The notes beneath the pieces are model-generated. The model ran no database searches. It was not told the DNA's origin and saw only the letters and a program-made list of their open reading frames with translations. A DNA stretch of 64,000 nucleotides from Ruficoccus amylovorans (GTDB lineage Bacteria > Verrucomicrobiota > Verrucomicrobiia > Opitutales > Cerasicoccaceae), in the NCBI RefSeq assembly GCF_014230085.1, contig NZ_JACHVB010000025.1, positions 62,001 to 126,000 on the forward strand, in the 5' to 3' direction. Position numbers and translations under genes: made by a program. Below, in pieces: positions 34,878-43,891 of the stretch (position 1 is the first letter of the stretch; every line of letters starts with the position of its first letter).

Positions 34878-35624
34878 ATGAAACAATTAGATCCACAGGC
34901 ACTTTGCCAGCCCGAAACCCCGGCTCCGGCGCTGGGCCGGGGACTGGCCATCCTGGCCGCGCTGGCGCAGGACTCGCCACAGTCGCTGGAAAGTCTGGCT
35001 ACGCGCCTGAAGCTGCCCAAAGCCTCGGTTTTCCGGCTGATGGCTACGTTGGAGACGCTGGGCATGGTCCGCCGAACCTCGCAGAAAACCTACGAACCCC
35101 TCTGGCAGCTCCAGCCTGCCGCTGACACGCTCACGCTCCTGCGCAACCGCCTGGAGGCACGTATGCCCGCCCTGTGCGCGGAAAGCCGCTGCACCATCGA
35201 GTGGTATGAGCCCGGTGCCGAAGGCATGCGCCTCGTGCTCCAGAAAAACCCGGAGAGCGAACTGTGTGTAAAAGTCCGTCCCGGCTACGTCCGCCTCTGG
35301 GGGGACGAACTCGAAGCGGTCGCCCGGCTCGGTTACGCCTTTTACCCCGACGCTCCCGCCCCGGTGGTCATGGACCACTACCCCGCCAACGGCGAAAGGC
35401 AGCCCCTCCCGCTCGCCAAAGTCCGCGCGCAGATCGCCCTCGCCCGCCGGGAGGAAAACGCCTTCGACCCCGCCTACAACAGCAACGCCGTCCGCCGCTT
35501 CGCCATCGCCGTCATTGAAGACGGGCAATTCGCGGGCGTGCTCGCACTGGCCGAGGCCTACCACTTCACCCAACGACCGGGAGCGGATACCCGCTTCCAG
35601 CAACTTAGAGACCTGCTCGCCTGA
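34878..35624 (+). CDS. IclR family transcriptional regulator
   Basis: This 248-residue protein has an N-terminal winged helix-turn-helix (about residues 13-75: LGRGLAILAALAQ, then LATRLKLPKASVFRLMATLETLGMVRR) and a C-terminal effector-binding domain that is shorter than usual. IclR proteins typically control catabolic genes. ATG 34878 is used; the upstream in-frame ATG 34839 would add 13 residues lacking family character. The sulfatase gene starts 29 bases downstream, so this is probably its operon regulator. An AT-rich box, CATATAAAACATATTCC, precedes the start and could hold the promoter or operator. Confidence 0.82.
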   Translation: MKQLDPQALCQPETPAPALGRGLAILAALAQDSPQSLESLATRLKLPKASVFRLMATLETLGMVRRTSQKTYEPLWQLQPAADTLTLLRNRLEARMPALCAESRCTIEWYEPGAEGMRLVLQKNPESELCVKVRPGYVRLWGDELEAVARLGYAFYPDAPAPVVMDHYPANGERQPLPLAKVRAQIALARREENAFDPAYNSNAVRRFAIAVIEDGQFAGVLALAEAYHFTQRPGADTRFQQLRDLLA

Positions 35625-35653
35625 TTCTTGCCAACCGACCACACATCCAAGCC

Positions 35654-37186
35654 ATGCGCATACTCTATATCGACATCGACAGCCAGCGCCCTGACCATCT
35701 CGGCTGCTACGGCTACCACCGCAACACCAGTCCCGCCATTGACGCCATTGCCGCCGAGGGGCTCGTCTTCGAGAATGTGTACGCCCCTGACGCCCCCTGC
35801 CTGCCCTCGCGCACGGCGTTCTACTCGGGGCGCTTTGGCATCCACACCGGCGTCGTCGGGCACGGTGGCACCGCCGCCCAACCGAAAATTCAGGGGCCGG
35901 GCCGCAATTTCCGTGACACCTTCGACGAGCAGGGGCTGGCCCGCCAACTCCAGTTGCTGGGCTACCACACGGCCATGATAAGTCCTTTCGGCCAGCGTCA
36001 TGCCGCCTGGCACTTTTACGCCGGTTTCAACGAAATCCACAACACAGGCCAGGGCGGCATGGAGTCCGCCGAAGTTGTCCAACCCGTAGTGGACAAGTGG
36101 ATGGCCGACCACGCCGCCAACGACAACTGGTTCCTCCACATCAACTACTGGGACCCGCACACCCCTTACCGCGTGCCCGCCGACTACGGCGACCCCTTCG
36201 CCAACGAACCGCTTCCCGCCTGGCTCGACAGCGACGAGGTCATCGAGCGCCACAGGCAAATGACCGGCCCGCACACCATGCAGGAAATCGGCATGTACGA
36301 CGACCGCACCTCGCCCGACTTCCCGCGCCACCCCGGCAAGATCACCGACCCCGCATCCCTGCGCCGCATGATCGACGGCTACGACACCGGCGTGAAGTAC
36401 GTGGACGACCAGGTCGCCTCCATCGTCCGCCAGCTCAAGACAGCCGGGGTTTACGACGAGACCATGATCGTCATCTCCGCCGACCACGGTGAAAATCTCG
36501 GCGAACTCGGTATCTACGGCGAGCACGGCACCGCCGACCAGGCCACCTGCCGCATCCCCCTTATCATCAAATACCCCGGCGGCCCCAAGGGCGCACGCAA
36601 CGCAAAATTCCACTATAACCTCGACCTCGCCCCCACCCTGATGGATCTCCTCAGCGGCGAAAAGCAGCCGCTCTGGGACGGCGAATCGTTCGCCCCGGCC
36701 CTCACAGACGGTGCGGACACGGGCCGCGACGAAGTGGTCTTCAGCCAGTGCGCCCACGTCTGCCAGCGCTCCGTCCGCTGGGGCAAATGGCTCTACCTGC
36801 GCACCTACCACGACGGTTTCCACCTCTTCCCGCAGGAAATGCTCTTTGACCTGGAGGCCGACCCACACGAGCAGGACAACCTCGCCCCGGCCCGTCCCGA
36901 CCTCTGCCAAGAAGGCCAATGGCGGCTCTCCCGCTGGCACGACGCGCAGATGCAGCGCATGGCCCTGAACGCCAACGACGTGGTCGATCCGCTCTGGACC
37001 GTGATCCGCGAGGGCGGCCCCTTCCACGCCCGCCTCACCGACGGCAACCTCCCCGGCCAGCCCGGCAACAAGCTCGCAACCTACCTCGAACACCTGGAAA
37101 ACACAGGCCGCCAGGACGGTGCCGACGAGATCCGCCGCAAATACGCCGTCCAGATCGCACGGGCGTGCGGCCACGCCGAGCCCTGA
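35654..37186 (+). CDS. sulfatase (formylglycine-dependent, S1 family)
   Basis: This 510-residue protein has the metal-binding N-terminus LYIDIDSQRPDHLGCYGYHR (D7, D9) and the formylglycine signature C49-L-P-S-R53 followed by TAFYSGR. Histidines and aspartates typical of the family appear at DPHTPY and SADHGENLGELGIYGEHGT. Cys49 must be oxidised by an anaerobic or oxygen-dependent maturase not present here. There is no signal peptide, so it is cytoplasmic or exported by another route. It lies between an IclR regulator and a divergently regulated glycosidase, suggesting use of sulfated glycans. The exact substrate is unknown; a phosphonate monoester hydrolase-like activity is possible. Confidence 0.88.
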   Translation: MRILYIDIDSQRPDHLGCYGYHRNTSPAIDAIAAEGLVFENVYAPDAPCLPSRTAFYSGRFGIHTGVVGHGGTAAQPKIQGPGRNFRDTFDEQGLARQLQLLGYHTAMISPFGQRHAAWHFYAGFNEIHNTGQGGMESAEVVQPVVDKWMADHAANDNWFLHINYWDPHTPYRVPADYGDPFANEPLPAWLDSDEVIERHRQMTGPHTMQEIGMYDDRTSPDFPRHPGKITDPASLRRMIDGYDTGVKYVDDQVASIVRQLKTAGVYDETMIVISADHGENLGELGIYGEHGTADQATCRIPLIIKYPGGPKGARNAKFHYNLDLAPTLMDLLSGEKQPLWDGESFAPALTDGADTGRDEVVFSQCAHVCQRSVRWGKWLYLRTYHDGFHLFPQEMLFDLEADPHEQDNLAPARPDLCQEGQWRLSRWHDAQMQRMALNANDVVDPLWTVIREGGPFHARLTDGNLPGQPGNKLATYLEHLENTGRQDGADEIRRKYAVQIARACGHAEP

Positions 37187-37238
37187 GAGACCCGGCCCCT
37201 TCGTGGGCAATCCCCTTGGCCTATCGCGCCCCCGCCGC

Positions 37239-38024
37239 TCAACCGCCGGTCTCGCGCAGGTGGCGCGGGGAGCAGCCGAAGGTGCGGCGCACGAGCTTGT
37301 TGAAGTGCTGGAGATCGGCCAGGCCGACTTCGCAGGCCACGACCTTGACCGGCAAGTCCGAGTGAAGCAGCAGTTCGCGGGCGCGGTCGGTACGCAGCTT
37401 GCGCAGCCAGGCTTGCGGGGTCAGCCCGGTGTGGGCCTTCAGCACGCGGATAAACTGGCTGTGCGAGAGCCCGCAGCGGCGGGCCAACTCGGCCACGCCG
37501 GGACATTGGGCCATTTCCTGCTGGCAGATGCGCGCCGCCCGGTCCACCAACTCCATGTGCGCGGTGCGGGCGCGGGGAAACGACTCCACCTGCGCCAGCC
37601 CCCAGAGCACATCCCACAGGCGGGCGTCGGTCCGGGCGAAGTCGCCGTCACGGTAGCCGACCACCTCGGCCAGCCGCTCCTGCAAGGCGTCCAGCCGCCG
37701 CTCCGCCGGGAAGAAACGCGCCCGCACTCGCGGGGCCGGGACAGCAGCCCGCATCTTAAAATGCACATAAAGGTGCTCCGAACGCCCCCGGTACACGTAG
37801 GTAAAAAGCTGTCCCGGCGGAATCAGCGACACCGCTCCGGCGTGCAACGAAAAGCACCCCTCCCCGGCCCACAACTCGCCCTCGTAATTGTGGAAATGCA
37901 TCGCCCAGGCATCCTTCAGGAGGAAGTTCTCCCGGTCCACATACTGGCCGTGAACGCCGTAGGACAGCCGCACCGTTTCGGGCGGATGACGCAGGTATTC
38001 CAGCCAGGCCGGAGCTTCTTCCAT
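37239..38024 (-). CDS. AraC family transcriptional regulator
   Basis: This 261-residue protein has an N-terminal cupin-like sensing domain (about residues 25-140) and a C-terminal pair of helix-turn-helix motifs. These are HTH1 around CPGVAELARRCGLSHSQFIRVLKAHTGLTP and HTH2 around VKVVACEVGLADLQHFNKLVRRTFGCSP. It is divergent from the glycosidase gene across 81 bases and likely activates it in response to a sugar. The sequence TATACCACTATACACC in that gap could be part of its site. It is convergent with the sulfatase gene. Confidence 0.88.
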   Translation of the reverse strand: MEEAPAWLEYLRHPPETVRLSYGVHGQYVDRENFLLKDAWAMHFHNYEGELWAGEGCFSLHAGAVSLIPPGQLFTYVYRGRSEHLYVHFKMRAAVPAPRVRARFFPAERRLDALQERLAEVVGYRDGDFARTDARLWDVLWGLAQVESFPRARTAHMELVDRAARICQQEMAQCPGVAELARRCGLSHSQFIRVLKAHTGLTPQAWLRKLRTDRARELLLHSDLPVKVVACEVGLADLQHFNKLVRRTFGCSPRHLRETGG

Positions 38025-38105
38025 GACAAATATATACCACTATACACCAAACCCGGACAAGTATTTACTCTTCCGCCGCCCCACAAAGACCAGCACGCTG
38101 GAACC
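38025..38105. promoter_or_regulatory. divergent promoter region, AraC regulator / glycosidase
   Basis: An 81-base gap between divergent starts contains TATACCAC and TATACACC as an imperfect direct repeat (about 38033-38048) and little else. AraC-type proteins often bind direct repeats near the promoter. This is a positional inference only. Confidence 0.35.
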
Positions 38106-40154
38106 ATGACCCAGCCCCTGCGTTTTCGCCAAATCCACCTTGATTTCCACACCTCCGGTGCCATTGACCGCATCGGCGAGCGCTTTGACAAAAAAGCCTG
38201 GCAGCGCACGCTTCAGGAGGCCGCCGTCAACAGCGTTACCACCTTCGCCACCTGCCACCACGGCTGGAGCTACTACGACACCCAGGTCGGCCAACGGCAC
38301 CCGGGCCTGAACTTCGACCTGCTGCGCGCCCAGTACGAGGCGAGCAAGGAGATCGACATCAACGTGCCCATCTACCTGACCGCCGGAGTCCACAACCTCA
38401 TGGCCGAGGAGCACCCCGAATGGCGCATGATTACCCCGGACGGCAGCTACGCCGGCTGGACCCAATCGCCACTGGAGGCAGGCTTCAAGTGCATGAGCTT
38501 TCACTCGCCCTACCTCGACCATCTTTGCGAGCAGATTCAGGAAGTGGTTAAACTCTTCCCTGAGGCGGACGGGATCTTTCTGGACATCATCTCGCAGTTC
38601 GATGACTGCTCGGAGTGGGCGCTCAAGCACATGCGCGAAAAGGGCCTCGACCCGGCCAACCCCGGTGACCGCGCCCAGAGCAAGGTGGACGCGCTTTTCA
38701 AGTACTACCAACGCACCACCGAGGCCGTCCGCAACCTTAACCCGGACATGCCGATTTTCCACAACAGCGGACACCTCGTGCCCGGCTTCCGCGAGATCCT
38801 GCCGTGGTTCAGCCACCTGGAGCTGGAGAGCCTGCCCACCGGCGGCTGGGGTTACGACCACTTCCCGCTCTCGGCCAAGTACGCCCACACGCTCGGCCTG
38901 GACTACCTCGGGATGACGGGCAAGTTCCATACGACCTGGGGCGAGTTCGGCGGCTACAAGTCCCCCAACGCCTTGCGCTACGAGTGCTGCGCCATGCTCG
39001 CCTACGGAGCCAAGTGCAGTGTCGGTGACCAACTCCACCCGGTCGGCCAGCTCGACGGGAGCACGTATGAAATTATCGGCCACGCCTACCGCGAAGTCGC
39101 CCGCAAGGAAGCCTTTGTCGAAGGGGCGCGCAATGTCGCCGACGCCGCCATCCTCAGCAGCGTCTCCACCCGGGCCGCCGAAGCCTTCCGCAACAAGGAG
39201 CGCGACGACGCCTCCGACACCGGCGCGGCCCGCGTGCTGCTGGAGGAGCACATCCTGTTCGACGTGATTGATCCGCAGGCCGATTTTACCGCCTACCGGA
39301 TGCTCGTGCTGCCGGACAATGTGGCCGTCGGCCCGGAACTCGCGACCAAACTCAAGTCCTACCTCGCCGCGGGCGGGAAGCTCTTCCTCACCGGTGACAG
39401 CGGTATCGACTCCGAGAGCGGCCAGATGCTTTTCGACATCGGTGGCGAAGTCGGCGCGCCCTCCGAATTTCTCCCCGACTACCTGCTCCCCACCGAGGCA
39501 CTGAGGGCGGACTTCGTAGCCAGCCCGCTGGTCATGTACCGGCGCAGCCGACGGCTGAAAGTCACCGACGGCGAGTCGCTGGGCGAGATTTACGACCCGT
39601 ACTTCAACCGCGCCTGGGACCATTTTTGCAGCCATCAGCACGCCCCCGCCCGGACCGAACCCTCCGGCTACGCCGGTGGCGTACGCAAGGGCAATGTCCT
39701 TTACCTGGCCCACCCGGTCTTTTCCATCTACCGGGGCTTCGGCCAGGTGGCCCTGCGCCAGATTATCGGGCGCGCCCTGCGCAGCCTGCTCGGCAGCGAC
39801 GAGACCCTGAGCCTGCGCGGCCTGCCTTCGACCGGACGCGTCACCCTGACCCATCAGGAGGCCGAGGCCCGCCACATCCTGCATCTGCTTTACGCCAACA
39901 CCATCAACCGCGGCGGCATCAGCGATCTGCACGGCGGCAACGCCGCCGGTAAGCAGGCATCCTACGAAGTCATCGACGAACTCATGCCCGTGGACAATAT
40001 CGAGGTCGAACTGCGGCCCGGCGTCGCCATCCGCGCCGTCACCCTGGAACCCGAAGGCGAGCCGCTCGCCTTCGAGCAATCCGGCGACGGCCCCCTGCGC
40101 CTCCGTCTGCCCCGACTCGTCTGCCACCAGATGATCGCGCTGCAGCACAGTTAA
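38106..40154 (+). CDS. glycosidase-like protein (GHL6-type TIM barrel plus beta-galactosidase-trimerisation-like domain)
   Basis: This 682-residue cytoplasmic-looking protein begins with a TIM-barrel region (about residues 8-350). Phrases such as HLDFHTSGAIDRIGERFD, TFATCHHGWSYYDTQVGQRHPGLNFDLL and HPEWRMITPDGSY are characteristic of the hypothetical glycoside hydrolase 6 / alpha-L-fucosidase-like group. Carboxylates in DGIFLDIISQFDD and ELESLPTGGWGYDH are candidate catalytic residues. A middle domain (about 360-560) resembles the beta-galactosidase trimerisation fold (LEEHILFDVIDPQADFTAYRMLVLPD). Substrate assignment is not possible. The adjacent divergent AraC regulator and the sulfatase suggest a glycan-use locus. 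ATG 38106 is the family-like start. Confidence 0.78.
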   Translation: MTQPLRFRQIHLDFHTSGAIDRIGERFDKKAWQRTLQEAAVNSVTTFATCHHGWSYYDTQVGQRHPGLNFDLLRAQYEASKEIDINVPIYLTAGVHNLMAEEHPEWRMITPDGSYAGWTQSPLEAGFKCMSFHSPYLDHLCEQIQEVVKLFPEADGIFLDIISQFDDCSEWALKHMREKGLDPANPGDRAQSKVDALFKYYQRTTEAVRNLNPDMPIFHNSGHLVPGFREILPWFSHLELESLPTGGWGYDHFPLSAKYAHTLGLDYLGMTGKFHTTWGEFGGYKSPNALRYECCAMLAYGAKCSVGDQLHPVGQLDGSTYEIIGHAYREVARKEAFVEGARNVADAAILSSVSTRAAEAFRNKERDDASDTGAARVLLEEHILFDVIDPQADFTAYRMLVLPDNVAVGPELATKLKSYLAAGGKLFLTGDSGIDSESGQMLFDIGGEVGAPSEFLPDYLLPTEALRADFVASPLVMYRRSRRLKVTDGESLGEIYDPYFNRAWDHFCSHQHAPARTEPSGYAGGVRKGNVLYLAHPVFSIYRGFGQVALRQIIGRALRSLLGSDETLSLRGLPSTGRVTLTHQEAEARHILHLLYANTINRGGISDLHGGNAAGKQASYEVIDELMPVDNIEVELRPGVAIRAVTLEPEGEPLAFEQSGDGPLRLRLPRLVCHQMIALQHS

Positions 40155-40344
40155 TAGCCTTTCGGGCTTTTCTCTTAGCTACTTCCCGACAGCGCCGGGA
40201 CCGAATGTAAATTAGACGCTAAAGTTTAAGAGAAAAAGAGCGATATGGTCTGCAAGTAATACTGACCCGCCGAACGCACACCCGAACCCCGGAATCAAGA
40301 ATTCCGAATCGGACAACGTGCCATGTTCAGTCGGGCTCATTCCA

Positions 40345-40370
40345 CCGCTTGCGAAGCGGGGTTTTGTTTT
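40345..40370 (+). terminator. intrinsic-terminator-like hairpin just before the response regulator
   Basis: CCGCTT (40345-40350) and AAGCGG (40354-40359) with a GCG loop are followed by GGTTTTGTTTT. It could end the glycosidase transcript, 190 bases after its stop, or act as a leader element because it ends only 12 bases before the response-regulator ATG. Confidence 0.6.
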
Positions 40371-40381
40371 ACCGCAGTACC

Positions 40382-41038
40382 ATGACCATTAAACCAGACC
40401 AGGCTCTCGTGCGCATCGTCGTTGTTGACGGACAGGAAATTGTCCGCCACGGCCTTGAGTACATGATCAACGGCAGCGATGACCTGAACGTCGTCGGAGT
40501 CGCGCCGGATATGGGCAGCGCGCGCGCTGTCATCCTCTCCCAGCGACCGGATGTGGTCGTGCTCGACATGGTGCTGCCCGACGGCAACGGCTACGAACTG
40601 CGCCCCTGGATCAAGGAAGAACTTCCCCAGTGCGCCGTCGTGTGCCTGAACTCCCACTCCAACCAGGAAATGATCCACCAGGCCATCTCCTGCGGGATCG
40701 ACGGGCTCATTCCCAAAAACGCCGACAGCAAGACCATCCTCGAAACCATCCGCAAGGCCGCCCGTGGCCAGTGCTACGTGGACAGCGACATCCTGTTGGC
40801 CGCCTTTCACCACACCCAGCCCAGTTCCAGCCCACTGGACATCCTCTCCCAGCAGGAGTCCCGCGTGCTCACGCTCATGGCCGACGGCATGACCAACCGC
40901 GAAATCGCCGAGCGCATGGGCCTGAGCGAAAAGACCGTCAAGAACTACAGCTCGCACATGATGGCCAAGCTCGGCGTCACCCGCCGCACCGAGGCCGCCG
41001 CCCTGTACTGGAAACACGCCCGTGCGCAAAACGTCTAG
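40382..41038 (+). CDS. LuxR/NarL family response regulator
   Basis: This 218-residue protein has a receiver domain (about 9-128) and a GerE/LuxR helix-turn-helix (about 145-210: LSQQESRVLTLMADGMTNREIAERMGLSEKTVKNY, described by its ends). The phosphoacceptor is D62 in VVLDMVLPDG. The first acidic site is reduced to VDGQ, with Gly17 where a second Asp or Glu usually helps bind Mg. Lys in LIPKNAD is kept. No histidine kinase is adjacent, so it is an orphan regulator. The terminator-like hairpin immediately upstream suggests that it is not simply co-transcribed with the glycosidase. Confidence 0.86.
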   Translation: MTIKPDQALVRIVVVDGQEIVRHGLEYMINGSDDLNVVGVAPDMGSARAVILSQRPDVVVLDMVLPDGNGYELRPWIKEELPQCAVVCLNSHSNQEMIHQAISCGIDGLIPKNADSKTILETIRKAARGQCYVDSDILLAAFHHTQPSSSPLDILSQQESRVLTLMADGMTNREIAERMGLSEKTVKNYSSHMMAKLGVTRRTEAAALYWKHARAQNV

Positions 41039-41095
41039 TGTAGCGTTAGCCAAGTTCTTGCTATAATTTCTGGAGACTGCGACGCCAACCCTCCA

Positions 41096-41126
41096 GTGCG
41101 TGACCGCACAGGACAATTTCAGGGGC
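41096..41126 (+). repeat. truncated copy D of the multi-hairpin repeat
   Basis: GTGCG-tgac-CGCAC (41096-41109) followed by AGGACAATTTCAGGGG closely follows the start of the 55565 unit (same 14-base hairpin, then GGGACATTGAGGGG). The rest of the repeat is absent. The remaining 41039-41228 region contains only a possible TTGCTATAAT promoter-like sequence near 41058-41067. Confidence 0.45.
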
Positions 41127-41228
41127 ACCTGATGTCACCGGGAGTCGCACCGATTTGGCCGTTCCTGAGAATTCCGGGCTTTCCCTTTGGTGGGCAAGGC
41201 GCTAGGCTGCCGGTCATTGTTGCCGACT

Positions 41229-41864
41229 ATGAAGTTCCCGCTCCTCACCCGCCCCGCTGTGCTTTCCATCCTGCTCTTGTCGGTCATCACGTCCGCGCGG
41301 GGGGAGCTTGTCATCCGCTACGGCGAGATCAACAACCCGGCCATCTTCGGCGTAGAGATGCCCGACGACCTGTCCTTCTACGGGCGCGCCGACATGGTGT
41401 ACGCGATTTCCCTTCAGAAATACCAGACCGGCCCCTACCTCGTAACGGAGCTGGTGGTGGACATCGGCGGGGTCACCTCGCAGTTCCGCGTGTACGCGAC
41501 CGAAGCCTTTGACCCGTCGGTGCTGACCGACGCCCTCCCCCAGCAGGGCGCACCCAAGGCCGTGACCCAACGCACCGGCGTCCCCACCGCCGTCGAAAAA
41601 CTCCGTCAGCAGGCCGACGACTCCCTGAACTCCGCCCAGGGCGGGCTCGTTGTCAAGGACTACCCGACCTCGACCCACGCCAAGACCATCGAGTACCGGC
41701 TGGCCCGCGCCGAGGATGTGCGCGACCTGTACGAAGCCATGATGGACCTTTACATCCGCAATGGCCGCGAAGCCGTCGTCAGCCGCCGCGAGAGCGTCAA
41801 CGACTCGCAGGAAGTCAAGCAGGTCATCAGCCGCCTCGGCGGCACGCTGTTTGTTTTTGAATAG
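41229..41864 (+). CDS. exported protein of unknown function
   Basis: This 211-residue protein has a signal peptide (MKFPLLTRPAVLSILLLSVITSARG), a beta-rich region (about 25-110) and a mixed C-terminal region containing LRQQADDSLNSAQGG. No catalytic motif is recognised. ATG 41229 is chosen because it gives a clean signal peptide. It is 61 bases upstream of the beta-lactamase-like gene on the same strand, and both products are exported, so they may work together. Confidence 0.65.
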   Translation: MKFPLLTRPAVLSILLLSVITSARGELVIRYGEINNPAIFGVEMPDDLSFYGRADMVYAISLQKYQTGPYLVTELVVDIGGVTSQFRVYATEAFDPSVLTDALPQQGAPKAVTQRTGVPTAVEKLRQQADDSLNSAQGGLVVKDYPTSTHAKTIEYRLARAEDVRDLYEAMMDLYIRNGREAVVSRRESVNDSQEVKQVISRLGGTLFVFE

Positions 41865-41924
41865 AAGAACCCGCCGGTTGCTTTTCCCTTGTAGCCGGGC
41901 GGACAACGCGCACATTAATCAGGC

Positions 41925-43211
41925 ATGCGCTGGTGGCAACTTTGCCGCGGGCTTGTTCCCGTCCTTCTCTTTACCCTGTGTGCGAGTGAACTCGCGGCCC
42001 AGGCGTCGTTTCGCGACGGCGGGCTGGTCATCCCCCTGCAACCGCCCAAGGAGGACATCAACCCCGCCCTCGATGTGAGCGACATGGCCGCCGTGCGCGC
42101 GCTCACCCCCGGCGCGGCCCACCCGGCGATCTCGCCCGAGATGCTGGAGCGTTTCGGAGAGTACATCACCGACCTGGCCGAAGATTACGGCCTGCCGGGC
42201 ATGGCCCTGGCCATCGTGCAGGACGGGCAAGTCGTCCTCCAGCAAGTCGTCGGCTACGCCAACCTCAAGACCGGCGAACGCCTGACCGAGCGCACGCGCT
42301 TCAACGCCGGGCCCGCCAGCCAGGCGCTTACCTCCCTGCTCGCCGCGAGCCTGGAGAGCCCGTCCTTTACCTACGACAAGCCCGCCCAAAAGCTCTGGCC
42401 GCGCTTCCGCATGAGCGCACGCGAGCTTTCCGGCGAAGTCACCATCCGCCAGCTCCTGACCATGACGGCGGGCATCCCCGACTACACCGACGACATCCTC
42501 GACCCGGCCTGGGCCCGCCCCGAGGACGTGATGGCCGTCATCGCGCAGGCCCCCGTCAGCGCCAACCCCGGCCAGCGCTTCAGCCGCAGCCTGGTCAGCA
42601 TCGCCGCCGCCGGTTACCTGCTGCCCCGCTCCGCCGGCAAGGACAGCGAATTTTACAAGGACTACATCGAGACCGTGCAGGATAAGATTTTCGGCCCGGT
42701 CGGGATGGAGGACGCGACCTTTTCCCTGGCCGAAGCCCAGGCCTCCGGCCAGATGGCCAGCGCCCACCAGTACGCCGACCGGGGCCGCTACGACCCGACC
42801 GGCTTCTGGCAGCCCGAGCAGAACGCCTTTGCCCCCGCCATCGGCCTCAAGGCCAGCCTGCGCGACATGACCCGCTGGCTTATCACCGAGCTGAATATGG
42901 GCCTCACTCCCGACGGCCAGCGGATCGCCGACACCGTCAGTGTGCGCGAACGCTGGCAACCCGCCCGCACCGAGGACAGCCGCAACTTCGGCATGGGCTG
43001 GAGCCGCCGCTACTACCGCAACGTCGAAATCATCGGCACCGAGGGCAGCTACGACCGCCACAGCGTGGCTATGGCACTCTTCCCCGGCTACCGCACGGGT
43101 TTCGTCGCCCTCATCAACACCGACAGCCCCGACGCCCAGAAAGTCCTCTCCGAGCTGCCCCTGGGCATTGCCGAGATGCTCAAGTCCACCGAAAACAAGG
43201 CCCGGCAGTAA
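41925..43211 (+). CDS. exported beta-lactamase-fold protein lacking the catalytic motifs
   Basis: This 428-residue protein has a signal peptide (about 1-26) and the overall class C beta-lactamase/serine-hydrolase layout: PGMALAIVQDGQVVLQQVVGYAN (91-113, described by its ends), TIRQLLTMTAGIPDY (about 173-187) and a C-terminal strand region. At the SxxK position the sequence is P130-A-S-Q133, at the YxN position it is R221-S-L223, and the C-terminal HxG-type motif reads GTEGS. All three catalytic motifs are therefore changed, so it should not hydrolyse substrates. A binding or structural role is inferred. It follows a secreted protein of unknown function and precedes panD. Confidence 0.8.
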   Translation: MRWWQLCRGLVPVLLFTLCASELAAQASFRDGGLVIPLQPPKEDINPALDVSDMAAVRALTPGAAHPAISPEMLERFGEYITDLAEDYGLPGMALAIVQDGQVVLQQVVGYANLKTGERLTERTRFNAGPASQALTSLLAASLESPSFTYDKPAQKLWPRFRMSARELSGEVTIRQLLTMTAGIPDYTDDILDPAWARPEDVMAVIAQAPVSANPGQRFSRSLVSIAAAGYLLPRSAGKDSEFYKDYIETVQDKIFGPVGMEDATFSLAEAQASGQMASAHQYADRGRYDPTGFWQPEQNAFAPAIGLKASLRDMTRWLITELNMGLTPDGQRIADTVSVRERWQPARTEDSRNFGMGWSRRYYRNVEIIGTEGSYDRHSVAMALFPGYRTGFVALINTDSPDAQKVLSELPLGIAEMLKSTENKARQ

Positions 43212-43378
43212 TTCGTCACCGGAAGGGGCAGGAGCCTTCCGGTTTCCGTAAAGGGTACCGTTGGCTGTAGGCGGTACCCGGCCACAACCCCGCCCCGGCA
43301 ATCGGATCAAAGGCCGAGCGTTTGATTGACCTTTGGCCGGAAATCTGCTTAATTGGATCGCTTGAATCCATTCCGGTC

Positions 43379-43795
43379 ATGACCGTCGAAATCCTTAAAA
43401 GCAAAATCCTCCGGGCAGAAGTCACCGAAGCCGAAGCGGACTATGAAGGCAGCCTCGCCATTGACGGGGCGCTCATGAAGCGCATCGGCCTACTGCCCTA
43501 CGAAAAAATCCTCGTCGGCAACATCACCAACGGCGAACGACTCGAAACCTACGCCATTGAGGCCCCCGAGGGCTCCGGCACTTTCGCCCTGAACGGTGCC
43601 GCCGCCCACCGCGGCAAGCCCGGCGACCTGTTGGTCATCATGAACTTCGCGCACATGCCCTACGAGGAAGCCAGGAGCTGGAAGCCACGCGTCATCGTCA
43701 TGGCCGACCATAACCGGACGATCATCAAGGAGCGCAGCCCCGAGGGCGAAACCGGCGAGCCCTTCCGTGTGGCCGCCTGCGAAACCGCATCTTAA
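43379..43795 (+). CDS. panD: aspartate 1-decarboxylase precursor
   Basis: This 138-residue proenzyme makes beta-alanine for pantothenate. Self-cleavage at Gly24-Ser25 in DYEGSLAID would give the pyruvoyl group. Lys9 and the NNG-like [11 protein letters not shown] segment and [14 protein letters not shown] are family features. The length is normal. The panB/panC genes are not nearby. The start at 43379 matches the family, although it begins MTVEILKSK instead of the more common ML(R/K) start. Confidence 0.9.
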   Translation: MTVEILKSKILRAEVTEAEADYEGSLAIDGALMKRIGLLPYEKILVGNITNGERLETYAIEAPEGSGTFALNGAAAHRGKPGDLLVIMNFAHMPYEEARSWKPRVIVMADHNRTIIKERSPEGETGEPFRVAACETAS

Positions 43796-43891
43796 GGCGG
43801 TTCTGGCCCCCGCGAGGGGCATTCCTATCTTTTGTGCGTCTGCAAACTCTGTTGACGGCAGCGCGGATTCTGTTTCCCTGAACTCTTTTCC

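Noticed and set aside
37119-38105. Upstream extension of the glycosidase frame by 329 codons
   Set aside because: It runs antisense through the AraC regulator gene; the family-like protein begins at ATG 38106 after a divergent promoter region.
43222-43250. Further copy of the multi-hairpin repeat (AGGGGCAGGAGCCTT shared with copy A)
   Set aside because: Only one 15-base stretch matches; the hairpin order and the linker are absent, so it may be a decayed fragment or coincidence.
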